From the NCBI GenBank assembly GCA_003553795.1, contig PWFH01000010.1:1-38801 (forward strand): a stretch of 38,801 bases of DNA, given 5' to 3'. The stretch comes from Egibacter sp. (GTDB taxonomy: Bacteria > Actinomycetota > Nitriliruptoria > Euzebyales > Egibacteraceae). The notes under the pieces were generated by a model. It had not been told where the DNA came from. It worked only from the letters and a program-made list of their open reading frames with translations, and ran no database searches. Shown piece by piece: positions 10,802 through 21,480 of the stretch. Each line of letters starts with the position of its first letter. Position 1 is the stretch's first letter. The position numbers were made by a program, and so were the translations under genes.

Positions 10802-10807
10802 TATCCT
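10802..10807 (+). promoter_or_regulatory. Putative -10 element of rplY
   Basis: TATCCT fits TAnnnT; it lies in the loop of a small inverted repeat GGCAG-TATC-CTGCC and would give a leader of roughly 95 bases before rplY. The following 5 bases match those after the tatD -10. The remaining 166-base gap shows no other feature. Confidence 0.4.
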
Positions 10808-10910
10808 GCCGCGAGGCCTGTGCCCGTCTTAGCGTGCCCTCGCGGCCGCCGAGCCGTCGGCGAGGCCCCGGCCCACCCTGAGTCGCCACCCCCGCAAGGA
10901 GCCCTCCGCC

Positions 10911-11579
10911 ATGTCCAAGCAGGTCGCGCTGGCCGCCCACAGCCGTCCCGGCAGCGGCAAGAGCGAGGCGCGCCGCCTCCGTCGCGAGGGCCGCGTGCCC
11001 GCCGTCGCCTACGGCGCCGACATGGAGGCCACCCCGCTGTCGGTCGACGCGCGCGAGCTCTACCACGCGCTGCACACCGATGCCGGCATGAACGCCATCA
11101 TCCGCCTCGAGTACGACGACGAGAGCCGCCTTGCGCTCACCCGGGAGATCCAGCGCCATCCGCTGCGCCGCGAGATCCTCCACGTCGACTTCGTCGCCAT
11201 CAGCCGCACGCAGAAGGTCACCGCCGACATCCCGATCTCGCTCGAGGGCGAGGCGCAGGGCGTGGCCGACGGCGGCATCGCCGAGCAGCCGCTCTACACC
11301 CTCAACGTCGAGGTGCTGCCGCTGGAGATGCCCGACCAGATCATCGTCGACATCACCGACATGGACATCGGCGACGTCAAGCGCGTCGCCGACCTCGACC
11401 TGCCCGAGGGCGTCACCGCCCTCGACGACCCGGAGTCGACCGTCGTCACCGTCTACTACGAGTCGGTCGATGTCCCCGAGGTCGGCGAGGAGGGCGTCGT
11501 CGAGGGCGAGGAGGAGTTCGCCGCCGAGGTCGAGGACGAGGAGGCCGGCGACGAGGACGACGCCGGCGACGAGGAGTAG
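10911..11579 (+). CDS. rplY: Ribosomal protein bL25, CTC (general stress) type
   Basis: Binds 5S rRNA in the large ribosomal subunit. The 222-residue protein has the N-terminal L25 beta-barrel (about 5-92, including KSEARRLRREGRVPAVAYG and the HVDF motif). The TL5/CTC C-terminal domain follows (about 100-187, VADIDLPEG-like segment), then a strongly acidic tail (about 188-222, Glu/Asp rich). The start is ATG 10911 with AAGGAG upstream. It is followed by pth, the usual actinobacterial partner. Confidence 0.96.
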   Translation: MSKQVALAAHSRPGSGKSEARRLRREGRVPAVAYGADMEATPLSVDARELYHALHTDAGMNAIIRLEYDDESRLALTREIQRHPLRREILHVDFVAISRTQKVTADIPISLEGEAQGVADGGIAEQPLYTLNVEVLPLEMPDQIIVDITDMDIGDVKRVADLDLPEGVTALDDPESTVVTVYYESVDVPEVGEEGVVEGEEEFAAEVEDEEAGDEDDAGDEE

Positions 11580-11621
11580 CCGGCGCTGCGCTGGCTCGAG
11601 CGGCTGCGCGGCGCCGACGGC

Positions 11622-12206
11622 GTGGACGACGAGGACCGCTGGCTCGTCGTCGGGCTCGGCAACCCCGTCGCGGAGTACGGCGGCACCCGGCACAACGTCG
11701 GCGCCGACGCCGTGCGACGGCTCGCCGAGCGTCTCGGCGTCACGCTCAAGGCCCACAAGGCGAAGGCCAACGTCGCTGAGACGATGACCCGTCCCGGGGG
11801 CACGCGCCTCGTCCTCGCGGTCTGCCACGGCTACATGAACCGCTCCGGCGGGCCGACCCAGGCGCTCTCGGCGTTCTTCAAGGTGCCGCCCGAGCGGCTC
11901 GTCGTCGTCCACGACGACCTCGACCTCGAGCTCGGGCAGGTCCGGCTGAAGCAGGGTGGGGGCACCGCCGGGCACAACGGCCTCAAGGACGTCGCCGAGC
12001 GCCTCGGCTCGAAGGACTTCACCCGGGTGCGCATCGGCATCGGCCGGCCCCCCGGGCGCCAACCGGCGCGCGACTACGTCCTCAAGCGCTTCCGCAGCGA
12101 CGAGGCCGACGACGCCGCCGTCGCCCTCGAGCGGGCCGCCGACGCGATCGTCGACCTCGTCGAGGACGGCCTCGAGACCGCGCAGAACCGCCACCACGGC
12201 CGGTAG
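11622..12206 (+). CDS. pth: Peptidyl-tRNA hydrolase
   Basis: Releases peptides from peptidyl-tRNAs dropped by ribosomes. The 194-residue protein carries the family signature VVGLGNPVAEYGGTRHNVG with catalytic His24 and Asn14, plus VHDDLDLELG with the conserved Asp, and the glycine-rich GGGTAGHNGLKDV loop. Length is typical. The GTG at 11622 is the only credible start in frame after the rplY stop; no good ribosome-binding site is seen. It lies 42 bases after rplY and ends in a hairpin that overlaps its stop codon. Confidence 0.95.
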   Translation: MDDEDRWLVVGLGNPVAEYGGTRHNVGADAVRRLAERLGVTLKAHKAKANVAETMTRPGGTRLVLAVCHGYMNRSGGPTQALSAFFKVPPERLVVVHDDLDLELGQVRLKQGGGTAGHNGLKDVAERLGSKDFTRVRIGIGRPPGRQPARDYVLKRFRSDEADDAAVALERAADAIVDLVEDGLETAQNRHHGR

Positions 12207-12215
12207 CACCGGCCG
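12197..12215 (+). terminator. Hairpin over the pth stop codon
   Basis: CGGCCGGT, loop AGC, ACCGGCCG form a perfect 8-bp stem with a 3-base loop that includes the pth stop TAG. There is no T-run. The mfd start is only 10 bases downstream, so it may act on translation or as a partial terminator. Confidence 0.4.
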
Positions 12216-12224
12216 GCTGTCGCT

Positions 12225-15200
12225 GTGAGCGCGCCGCCGGCGTTGCCGCGGCGCCCGCGCCTCGGCACTCTTACCCGGATGCTGCCATCCGGCCCCCTCG
12301 CGGGCATCCTCCAGCGCGCAAGCGACCGGCTCGACGAGCCCCTGCCGCCCGGTGTGGTCCACGCCGGGCCGGCCGCGCGCGCGCTGACCTGCGCGCTGCT
12401 GGCCTCCGCGGCCTCGCCGCTGCTCGTCGTCGTGCCCAGCGAGCGCGACGCCGAGGCCCTCGCCGAGGGGGTCGGCGCCTTCATCGGTAGCGACGCCGTC
12501 GCGCATTTCCCAGCCTGGGAGACCCTGCCGCACGAGCGCCTCAGCCCGCAGGCGTCCACCGTCGGGCAGCGCCTGCGCGTCCTCGACCGTCTCGTCGGCG
12601 GCGATCCCTCGCTGGCCGCCGTCGTCACGCCCGTGCGCGCCGCGCTGCAGCCGATGGACCCGCGCCTGGCCGAGCGCGAGCCGATCCGCCTCGACCACCG
12701 CTACGAGGGCGGACTCGACGGCCTGGTCGACGGTCTCGCCCAGCTCGGCTACACGCGGGTGGCGATGGTCGAGTCCCGCGGGGAGTTCGCCGTGCGTGGC
12801 GGCATCGTCGACGTCTTCCCGACCGCCGCGGAGCACCCGGTGCGCGTCGAGTTCTTCGGCGACGACGTCGATGAGCTCCGCAGCTTCTCCGCCGGCGATC
12901 AGCGCACCGTCGAGGCCCTCGCCGGGGTCACCGTCGACCCCGCCCGCGAGCTCGTCCTCGACGACGAGACCGCCGCCACCGCGCGGCTCGCCGCGCCGAG
13001 CCTGCCGGCGCTGGCCGAGCAGCTCCGCCTCCTCGCCGACGGCGTGGCCTTCGAGGGCATGGAGGCGCTCGTCACCGCGATCCACCCCACGCCTGCGTGG
13101 CTGCCGGACTTCCTGCCCGAGGGCGGCGGGACGGTCGTCGTCGATCCGGTGCTCGTGGCCTCCCGCGCCGAGGAGCTCGCGAGCCAGGCCGCTGAGCTCA
13201 TGGTCGCCGGCTGGGGCTCGGGGGAGGAGGCCGCCGGGCTCTTCGGTGGCGCGGGCCAGGCCGGGGGGTTCGCCGCCTGGCCCGACGTCGAGGCGCGGGT
13301 GCGGGGAGCGCTCTGGCAGCTCACGCCGTTCGGGTCGAGCGCCGACGCCGACGTGCCCGCTGCGCCGTGGGACTCCTTCCGCGGCGACGTCGCCGCGGTC
13401 GGCGAGCGCGTCCGCCGCCTCGCCGCCGACGGGGACCTCGTCGTGCTCACGACCTCCGGGCAGGGACCGGCGGTGCGCCTCGGCGAGGTGCTGCGCGAGC
13501 AGGGCGTGGCCGCGCGCGTCGTCGAGGCCGTCGGGCCTGAGGAGGCCGAGGGTGGCGGGGTCCTCATCGTCGCCTCGACGCTGCGCGAGGGCCTGCGCTC
13601 GCCCGAGCTCGGCCTCGCCCTGCTCGGCGAGTGGGACCTCTTCGGCCCGCGGCGCAGCAGCGCCCGCAAGCGCCTGCCGAGCCGGCGGGTGGCCTCCGAG
13701 GCCGTGCTCGACCTCGAGCCCGGCGACCCGGTGGTCCACGCCACCCACGGGGTCGGCCGCTACGTCGGCATCGTCACCCGGGAGCTGCGCGGGCCGACCC
13801 GCAGCGTCGGCGGGGGGTCGACGACGGTGACGCGCGACTTCGTCGTCGTCGAGTACGCCGGCGAGGACCGCCTCTTCGTGCCGAGCGACAACGTCGACGC
13901 GCTCGCGCGCTACGTCGGCGGTGAGCAGCCGCGGATCATGCGCATGGGTGGCGCCGACTGGGAGCGCGCCAAGGGCAAGGTCCGCAAGGCCGTGCGCGAC
14001 ATCGCCGCCGACCTCATCCGTCTGTACCAGGCGCGGATGCACAGCGAGGGCCGGGCCTTCGGCGCCGACACCTCCTGGCAGTCGGAGCTCGAGGGCGCCT
14101 TCCCCTATACCGAGACCCCCGACCAGCTCGCGGTCATCGACGAGGTCAAGGAGGACATGGGCGCACCGGTGCCGATGGACCGGCTGCTCTGTGGCGACGT
14201 CGGCTTCGGCAAGACCGAGATCGCCGTGCGCGCGGCGGCCAAGGCCGTCTTCGAGGGCTCGCAGGTCGCGGTGCTCGTGCCCACGACCCTGCTCGCCCAG
14301 CAGCACGGCGAGACCTTCGCGGAGCGCTTCGCCGGCTTCCCCGTCGAGGTCGCGGTGCTCTCGCGGTTCACGCCGCCCCGCGAGGCCGAGCGCATCCTCG
14401 AGGGGCTGGCCGCGGGCACCGTCGACCTCGTCATCGGCACCCACCGCCTGCTCGGCGCCGACGTCGCCTTCAAGGACCTCGGGTTGCTCGTCGTCGACGA
14501 GGAGCAGCGCTTCGGCGTCACCCACAAGGAGCGCATCAAGGCCCTGCGCACGAGCGTGGACGTGCTCACGATGACCGCGACGCCGATCCCGCGGACGATG
14601 GAGATGGCGATCACCGGGATCCGCGACCTGTCGACGATCGACACCCCGCCGGAGGAGCGCCAGCCGATCGTGACCCACGTGGGGGAGTGGGACGCCTCGC
14701 TCGCCGCGCTCGCAGTGCGCCGCGAGCTGCTGCGCGAAGGGCAGGTCTTCTGGGTGCACAACCAGGTCGCGACGATCGACGCCGCCGCCGAGCAGGTGCG
14801 CGAGCTCGTCCCCGGTGCCCGCGTCGAGGTCGCCCACGGGCAGATGGACGAGGCCGCCCTCGAGCGCATCATGGTGCGCTTCTGGCAGCGGGAGTTCGAC
14901 GTCCTCGTCTCGACGACGATCATCGAGTCGGGCCTCGACATCCCCAACGCGAACACCCTCGTCATCGAGCGCGCCGACCTCCTCGGCCTCGCGCAGATGT
15001 ACCAGCTGCGCGGGCGCGTCGGCCGCTCGAACGACCGTGGCTACGCCTACCTCTTCCACCCGCCGGACGCGGCGCTGACCGAGGAGGCCTACAAGCGCCT
15101 CGAGACCGTCGCCGAGCACACCGGCCTCGGCTCGGGGCTGTCGATCGCCCTCAAGGACCTCGAGATCCGCGGGGCCGGCAACGTCGTCGGCGCCGACCAG

Positions 15201-15776
15201 TCGGGGCAGGTCGCCAGCGTCGGCTTCGAGGCCTACGCCCAGCTCATGGCCGAGGCCGTCGCCGAGCTCACCGACGGCCAGCAGGGCCCGGGCGCGTTCG
15301 GCCCCGCCGTGGCGCCCGAGCCGGAGATCACCATCGACCTGCCCGTCGACGCCCATCTGCCGACCGACTACGTCCCCGACGAGGCGTTGCGCCTCGAGGC
15401 CTACCGCAAGGTCGCCGGGGTGCGCGACGCCAAGGGCGTCGCGCGGGTGCGTGACGAGCTCGCGGACCGCTACGGCCCCCTGCCTGAGCCGGCCAAGCGC
15501 CTGCTGTCGATCGCCGCGCTGCGGGCGGCCGCGCGGCGCTGGGGCATCAGCGAGATCACCTCAACCCCGCGGCGGACCGTCCGGCTCTCGCCGGTCTCGC
15601 TCTCCGACGCCCAGGAGGTGCGCCTGGCGCGCCGCCATCCCGACGCGGTCTACAACGCCACCGCCGAGGCGATGGAGCTGCCGATCCCCCGTGGGGGCGA
15701 TCTCGTCGCGTGGCTCGCCGGTGAGCTCAAGGCGATCCTCGCCGGCGCTGAGCGCAAGGCGGCGCGCGCATCGTAG
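12225..15776 (+). CDS. mfd: Transcription-repair coupling factor Mfd
   Basis: ATP-driven translocase that removes RNA polymerase stalled at DNA lesions and recruits UvrA. The 1183-residue protein shows the UvrB-like N-terminal module (about 1-350, PHERLSPQASTVGQRL and VRGGIVDVFP), the RNA-polymerase-interacting domain (about 500-570, VVHATHGVGRYVGI), and the RecG-like helicase core. The core has Walker A GDVGFGKTE (about 657-665), the DEEQ box (about 758) and the TATPIPRTM motif. The C-terminal autoinhibitory TRCF domain ends the protein. The start is a GTG at 12225. Its place between pth and mazG mirrors M. tuberculosis Rv1014c/Rv1020/Rv1021. Confidence 0.97.
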   Translation: MSAPPALPRRPRLGTLTRMLPSGPLAGILQRASDRLDEPLPPGVVHAGPAARALTCALLASAASPLLVVVPSERDAEALAEGVGAFIGSDAVAHFPAWETLPHERLSPQASTVGQRLRVLDRLVGGDPSLAAVVTPVRAALQPMDPRLAEREPIRLDHRYEGGLDGLVDGLAQLGYTRVAMVESRGEFAVRGGIVDVFPTAAEHPVRVEFFGDDVDELRSFSAGDQRTVEALAGVTVDPARELVLDDETAATARLAAPSLPALAEQLRLLADGVAFEGMEALVTAIHPTPAWLPDFLPEGGGTVVVDPVLVASRAEELASQAAELMVAGWGSGEEAAGLFGGAGQAGGFAAWPDVEARVRGALWQLTPFGSSADADVPAAPWDSFRGDVAAVGERVRRLAADGDLVVLTTSGQGPAVRLGEVLREQGVAARVVEAVGPEEAEGGGVLIVASTLREGLRSPELGLALLGEWDLFGPRRSSARKRLPSRRVASEAVLDLEPGDPVVHATHGVGRYVGIVTRELRGPTRSVGGGSTTVTRDFVVVEYAGEDRLFVPSDNVDALARYVGGEQPRIMRMGGADWERAKGKVRKAVRDIAADLIRLYQARMHSEGRAFGADTSWQSELEGAFPYTETPDQLAVIDEVKEDMGAPVPMDRLLCGDVGFGKTEIAVRAAAKAVFEGSQVAVLVPTTLLAQQHGETFAERFAGFPVEVAVLSRFTPPREAERILEGLAAGTVDLVIGTHRLLGADVAFKDLGLLVVDEEQRFGVTHKERIKALRTSVDVLTMTATPIPRTMEMAITGIRDLSTIDTPPEERQPIVTHVGEWDASLAALAVRRELLREGQVFWVHNQVATIDAAAEQVRELVPGARVEVAHGQMDEAALERIMVRFWQREFDVLVSTTIIESGLDIPNANTLVIERADLLGLAQMYQLRGRVGRSNDRGYAYLFHPPDAALTEEAYKRLETVAEHTGLGSGLSIALKDLEIRGAGNVVGADQSGQVASVGFEAYAQLMAEAVAELTDGQQGPGAFGPAVAPEPEITIDLPVDAHLPTDYVPDEALRLEAYRKVAGVRDAKGVARVRDELADRYGPLPEPAKRLLSIAALRAAARRWGISEITSTPRRTVRLSPVSLSDAQEVRLARRHPDAVYNATAEAMELPIPRGGDLVAWLAGELKAILAGAERKAARAS

Positions 15777-15789
15777 GGCGCCTCCGGCG

Positions 15790-15795
15790 TAGACT
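15790..15795 (+). promoter_or_regulatory. Putative -10 element of the parvulin gene
   Basis: TAGACT fits TAnnnT, begins 14 bases after the mfd stop and would give a leader of about 75 bases. Its last two bases are part of the inverted repeat at 15794-15810. Confidence 0.4.
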
Positions 15796-15810
15796 GGCCG
15801 GAACGGCCAG
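15794..15810. repeat. Inverted repeat at the parvulin promoter
   Basis: CTGGCCG, GAA, CGGCCAG is a perfect 7-bp inverted repeat with a 3-base centre that overlaps the -10 and probable transcription start. It could be an operator, a 5' hairpin that stabilises the mRNA, or a weak mfd terminator. Confidence 0.5.
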
Positions 15811-15874
15811 CCGCGCCGCCGGCCGGGCAACGCTTCCCAGGGACCACCCCGCGTCACCCCGAGAGGTCATCACC

Positions 15875-16858
15875 GTGCACATCCGTCGCGCGCCGCTCGC
15901 GCTCCTCGTCGCCCTCGGCCTGCTCCTCGGCGCCTGCGCCCCCGTGACGGCGACCCAGCCGCCGACGGTCGCCGCCGACGTCAACGGTGAGGCGATCCCC
16001 GTCAGCGCGGTCACCGAGCAGTACGAGGCGCTCGTGGACCTGCCCGAGCTCGCCCAGGAGATCGAGGCCCAGGAGGGCCTGCGCGAGCAGGTCGAGGCGG
16101 TGCTCGTCTCGCTGCTCATCCAGCGCGAGCTCTTCCACCAGGGGGCCGAGGAGCTCGGCGTCGAGGTCGACGAGGACGACGTCGAGCAGCGCATCGTCGC
16201 CCAGGCCGGCACCGACGACCCCGACGGGCTGCGCGAGGCCTTCGCCATGCAGGGCATCACCCCGGAGTTCGCCCGCCTGCAGGCCGAGATCCAGCTCTAC
16301 CAGGAGCGCGCCGGCGAGGAGCTCGCCGGGCAGGGCGAGCTCACCGACGCCGAGCTCGAGACCGCCTACGAGCAGCTCTACACCGCGACGCCGAGCGCGC
16401 GGCACATCCTGCTCGACACCGAGGAGGAGGCCGAGGAGGTCCTCGAGCGCCTCGCGGCGGGGGAGGACTTCGGCGAGCTCGCCGTCGAGGTCTCGACCGA
16501 CCCCAGCGCCGAGCAGAACGAGGGCGAGCTCGGCCCGATCACCGCCGAGCAGTTCGACCCCGAGTTCGCCGAAGCGGTCTTCGAGGCCGAGGACGGCGAG
16601 ATCGTCGGCCCCGTCGAGACCCAGTTCGGCTACCACGTCATCGAGCGCCTCGCGCCCCCGGCGCTCGCCGAGGTCGAGGACGAGGTGCGCGCGGCCGCCG
16701 AGGCCGATCGTGACGACCTCGCCATCGAGACCTGGGTCAGCGGGCTGCTCGACGACGGCGAGGTCGAGGTCAACCCGCGCTTCGGGACCTGGCGCGCCGA
16801 GGTCGGCCAGGTCGAGCCGACCTCGCCGCTCGACCGGCCCAGCCCCCTCGAGCGCTGA
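15875..16858 (+). CDS. SurA/PrsA-type parvulin peptidyl-prolyl isomerase lipoprotein
   Basis: A predicted exported foldase of 327 residues. A lipoprotein signal (basic MHIRR, hydrophobic core, lipobox LGAC with Cys21) is followed by a SurA-N-like helical chaperone domain (about 33-165), then one parvulin domain (about 174-260). The parvulin domain has ARHILL with His177, the SxDPS segment and FGYHVIE with His254, the two histidines usual in parvulins. A short charged tail ends the protein. It should help fold secreted proteins outside the membrane. The start is a GTG at 15875 after GAGAGG. It ends one base before the mazG start, so the two are probably one operon. In M. tuberculosis the nearby envelope gene is lpqU, on the other side of mazG. 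Confidence 0.92.
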   Translation: MHIRRAPLALLVALGLLLGACAPVTATQPPTVAADVNGEAIPVSAVTEQYEALVDLPELAQEIEAQEGLREQVEAVLVSLLIQRELFHQGAEELGVEVDEDDVEQRIVAQAGTDDPDGLREAFAMQGITPEFARLQAEIQLYQERAGEELAGQGELTDAELETAYEQLYTATPSARHILLDTEEEAEEVLERLAAGEDFGELAVEVSTDPSAEQNEGELGPITAEQFDPEFAEAVFEAEDGEIVGPVETQFGYHVIERLAPPALAEVEDEVRAAAEADRDDLAIETWVSGLLDDGEVEVNPRFGTWRAEVGQVEPTSPLDRPSPLER

Positions 16859-16859
16859 G

Positions 16860-17939
16860 GTGGCCCGGCTCGTCCTCGTCGACACGAGCGACGCGCTGCC
16901 GGGGCTGCTGCCGCTGCACGGCTGGTCCGCGCTCGTCGCCAGCGACCTCGTCCTGCTCGGCCGCGTCGACCATCCCTTCGTCGCGCACCTCGAGGCGGCG
17001 GGGCTCGACTACGAGGTCCTCGCCGAGCCGCGCTCGCTGGCCGGGGTCGACCTCACCGGCGGGTCGCCCGAGGCCCAGGCCCGCGCCCAGGCGGCGCTCG
17101 ACCGGGCCGACGAGGCCGGCGAGCTCGCCTACCTCTTCGGACCCGGTGAGGACGAGGCGCTGACCCGCGCCCTCGGCCTCGAGGCCACCCGGCGCGGCAT
17201 CGAGATCGAGGTCGTCTACTTCGGTGTCGCGCCCACGGGCGTGCGCCTGCTCGAGCTCGTCGCCGTCGAGCAGCGGCTGCGCGGTCCGGGCGGCTGCCCG
17301 TGGGACCTCGAGCAGACCCACGAGTCCCTCGGGCGCTACGCCATCGAGGAGGTCTACGAGCTCCTCGAGGCCATCGCCTCGGGCGAGCCCGCGGCGATCC
17401 GGGAGGAGCTCGGCGACGTCCTGCTCCAAGTCGTCTTCCACGCCCAGATCGCCGCCGACGAGGGCACCTTCGACATCGACGACGTCGCCGGGGGCATCGC
17501 CGAGAAGCTCGTCCGCCGCCACCCGCACGTCTTCGCCGACGTCGACGTCGCCGACGCCGCGGAGGTCACCCGCAACTGGGAGGCGCTCAAGGCCGAGGAG
17601 AAGCCGGAGCGGCAGGGGCCCTTCGACGGGGTGCCGGCCAGCCAGCCCGCGCTGCAGCTCGCCGACGCCTACCTGCGGCGGGCGCGCAAGGCCGGTGCCG
17701 ACCCCTTCGCCGCGCGGGGGCCGGGTGAGGCCGCGCAGCGGGCCCTCGCGGCCCTCTCCGCGACGGAGCCGGCCGGCGGCAGCCCGCACGCGTGGGACGG
17801 CGAGCCGGCTGACGCCGCGGTCGGTGAGCTCCTCGCCGCCGCGGTCGCGCTCGCGCGCGAGGCCGACGTCGACCCGGAGTCCGCCCTGCGCGCGCACGCC
17901 CACCGACTGCGCGAGGAGGTCGAGGGCGGGCGCCCCTGA
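16860..17939 (+). CDS. mazG: MazG nucleoside triphosphate pyrophosphohydrolase with extra N-terminal domain
   Basis: Hydrolyses (d)NTPs to monophosphates and PPi, clearing damaged nucleotides. The conserved MazG domain begins at about residue 139 (RLRGPGGCPWDLEQTHESL). It shows the metal-binding EEVYELLEAI and EELGDVLLQVVFHA helices, then RNWEALKAEEKPER; the domain is followed by a poorly conserved Ala-rich C-terminal stretch (about 265-359). The first 138 residues resemble the end of a tetrapyrrole-methylase (YabN-like) module without its SAM-binding motifs. The GTG at 16860 lies one base after the parvulin stop, so translation is probably coupled. It is followed by a strong terminator. Its order after mfd matches M. 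tuberculosis Rv1020-Rv1021. Confidence 0.93.
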   Translation: MARLVLVDTSDALPGLLPLHGWSALVASDLVLLGRVDHPFVAHLEAAGLDYEVLAEPRSLAGVDLTGGSPEAQARAQAALDRADEAGELAYLFGPGEDEALTRALGLEATRRGIEIEVVYFGVAPTGVRLLELVAVEQRLRGPGGCPWDLEQTHESLGRYAIEEVYELLEAIASGEPAAIREELGDVLLQVVFHAQIAADEGTFDIDDVAGGIAEKLVRRHPHVFADVDVADAAEVTRNWEALKAEEKPERQGPFDGVPASQPALQLADAYLRRARKAGADPFAARGPGEAAQRALAALSATEPAGGSPHAWDGEPADAAVGELLAAAVALAREADVDPESALRAHAHRLREEVEGGRP

Positions 17940-17998
17940 GCGAGCCCCGCGCCCGGCAGGGGGACGAACGGTCCTGCAGGGCAGGCGGGGCTCGCTTT
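17939..17998 (+). terminator. Strong rho-independent-like terminator of mazG
   Basis: Two 12-base arms, AGCGAGCCCCGC (17939-17950) and GCGGGGCTCGCT (17985-17996), are perfectly complementary. The enclosed 34 bases can form further pairs (CAGG with CCTG). The stem ends in TTT followed by CC. It begins at the last base of the mazG stop codon. This is the clearest terminator in the window. Confidence 0.75.
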
Positions 17999-18018
17999 CC
18001 TCGCAGCAGCCGGCGCGC

Positions 18019-18024
18019 TAGCGT
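18019..18024 (+). promoter_or_regulatory. Putative -10 element of the phosphofructokinase gene
   Basis: TAGCGT fits TAnnnT, follows the mazG terminator and would give a leader of about 30 bases holding the GAGGAGGG ribosome-binding site. Confidence 0.4.
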
Positions 18025-18059
18025 GCCAGAGAACCCATGTGATGAGGAGGGCAGCAGAG

Positions 18060-20596
<2,537 letters not shown>

Positions 20597-20602
20597 GCGG
20601 CG

Positions 20603-21043
20603 ATGGCCGGTCGTGCCGCCCAGCGCCCCCGCTCCCGGCCTCGCGGCCGGGTGTGGAGGGCGCTGACCGCGGGCGACCGGCCCTACGTCCTCGCCCTCGT
20701 CGCGCTCGTCGCCCTCATCGGGGCGATGGCGCTCGGTCCGCTGCAGGTCTACACCGCCGCCGCCGACCGCGTCGACGGGCTCGAGCGGGCCCGCGACGGC
20801 TTCGCCGAGGAGGTCGAGGACCTCGAGGACCGTGTCGAGTCCCTCGAGGACCCCGATGAGGTCGAGTTGCTCGCCCGCTCCGAGCTCGGACTCGTCATGC
20901 CTGGCGAGGAGCCCTACGTCGTCGCCCGCCCGGAGCCCGATCCGACCCTGCCGGCGGCTCGCGACGAGGAGCCACCGGCCGACGACGCCTGGTACCGCCG
21001 GCTCGGCCGCTGGCTCGGCGACCTCGTCGGGGCGGGCGGGTGA
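20603..21043 (+). CDS. ftsB: FtsB/DivIC-family septum formation initiator protein
   Basis: A small bitopic division protein of 146 residues: an Arg-rich cytoplasmic N-terminus (1-26), a membrane helix (about 28-48, YVLALVALVALIGAMAL), and an extracytoplasmic coiled coil (about 55-83, acidic heptads such as LEDRVESLED). A short C-terminal region follows (ARSELGLVMPGEEPYVV, the family's conserved end of the coil), then a Pro/Asp/Glu-rich tail. FtsB/DivIC works with FtsL and FtsQ/DivIB in the divisome. Position straight after eno is the classic actinobacterial context (Rv1024). The stop overlaps the next GTG by 4 bases. Confidence 0.9.
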   Translation: MAGRAAQRPRSRPRGRVWRALTAGDRPYVLALVALVALIGAMALGPLQVYTAAADRVDGLERARDGFAEEVEDLEDRVESLEDPDEVELLARSELGLVMPGEEPYVVARPEPDPTLPAARDEEPPADDAWYRRLGRWLGDLVGAGG

Positions 21044-21480
21044 GCACCGCCACGCCTGCGGTGCGGACCGCCGGGGCAGGGGAGGTCGACGCGGCCACGC
21101 TCTACCGCCTCCTCGCGCTGCGCGTCGCGGTCTTCGTCGTCGAGCAGGCCTGCCCCTACCCTGAGCTCGACGGACGCGACCTCGAGCCGGCCACCCGCCA
21201 CGTCTGGGTCGACGAGGGCGATGGGCCGATCGCCTACCTGCGGCTGCTCGACGAGGGCGGGCAGGGCTCGCGCATCGGCCGGGTCTGCACGGCGGCGCAG
21301 GCCCGCGGCCGCGGGCTCGCCGCGGGCCTCATCGAGCACGCGCTCGCGCGCAGCCGGCCGCCGACCCGTCTCTCCGCACAGGCCCACCTCGAGGCCTACT
21401 ATGCCCGTTTCGGGTTCGTCGTGAGCGGTCCCGGGTTCCTCGAGGACGGTATCCCCCACGTGCCGATGCTGCGGGCGTGA
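21040..21480 (+). CDS. elaA: ElaA-type GNAT N-acetyltransferase
   Basis: A 146-residue acetyl-CoA-dependent acyltransferase of the GNAT fold. It has the ElaA hallmark LYRLLALRVAVFVVEQACPYPELDGRD (read in parts across residues 21-47), followed by AYLRLLDEG, IGRVCTAAQARGRGLAAGL (acetyl-CoA pyrophosphate loop R/Q-x-x-G-x-G/A) and YYARFGFVVSG. The substrate of ElaA proteins is not established. The GTG start overlaps the ftsB-like stop (GTGA), and its own stop overlaps the next GTG the same way. This gene is inserted between ftsB and DUF501 relative to M. tuberculosis. Confidence 0.9.
   Translation: MSTATPAVRTAGAGEVDAATLYRLLALRVAVFVVEQACPYPELDGRDLEPATRHVWVDEGDGPIAYLRLLDEGGQGSRIGRVCTAAQARGRGLAAGLIEHALARSRPPTRLSAQAHLEAYYARFGFVVSGPGFLEDGIPHVPMLRA

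Noticed and set aside
10554-15356. Very long open frame on the minus strand (about 1600 codons) opposite rplY, pth and mfd
   Set aside because: It is an antisense shadow caused by high GC and codon bias; the plus-strand genes are unmistakable families and the minus-strand translation is low-complexity.
18039-18059. GTG/ATG starts for the phosphofructokinase upstream of 18060
   Set aside because: They overlap the GAGGAGGG ribosome-binding site, and the family N-terminus [10 protein letters not shown] begins at 18060.
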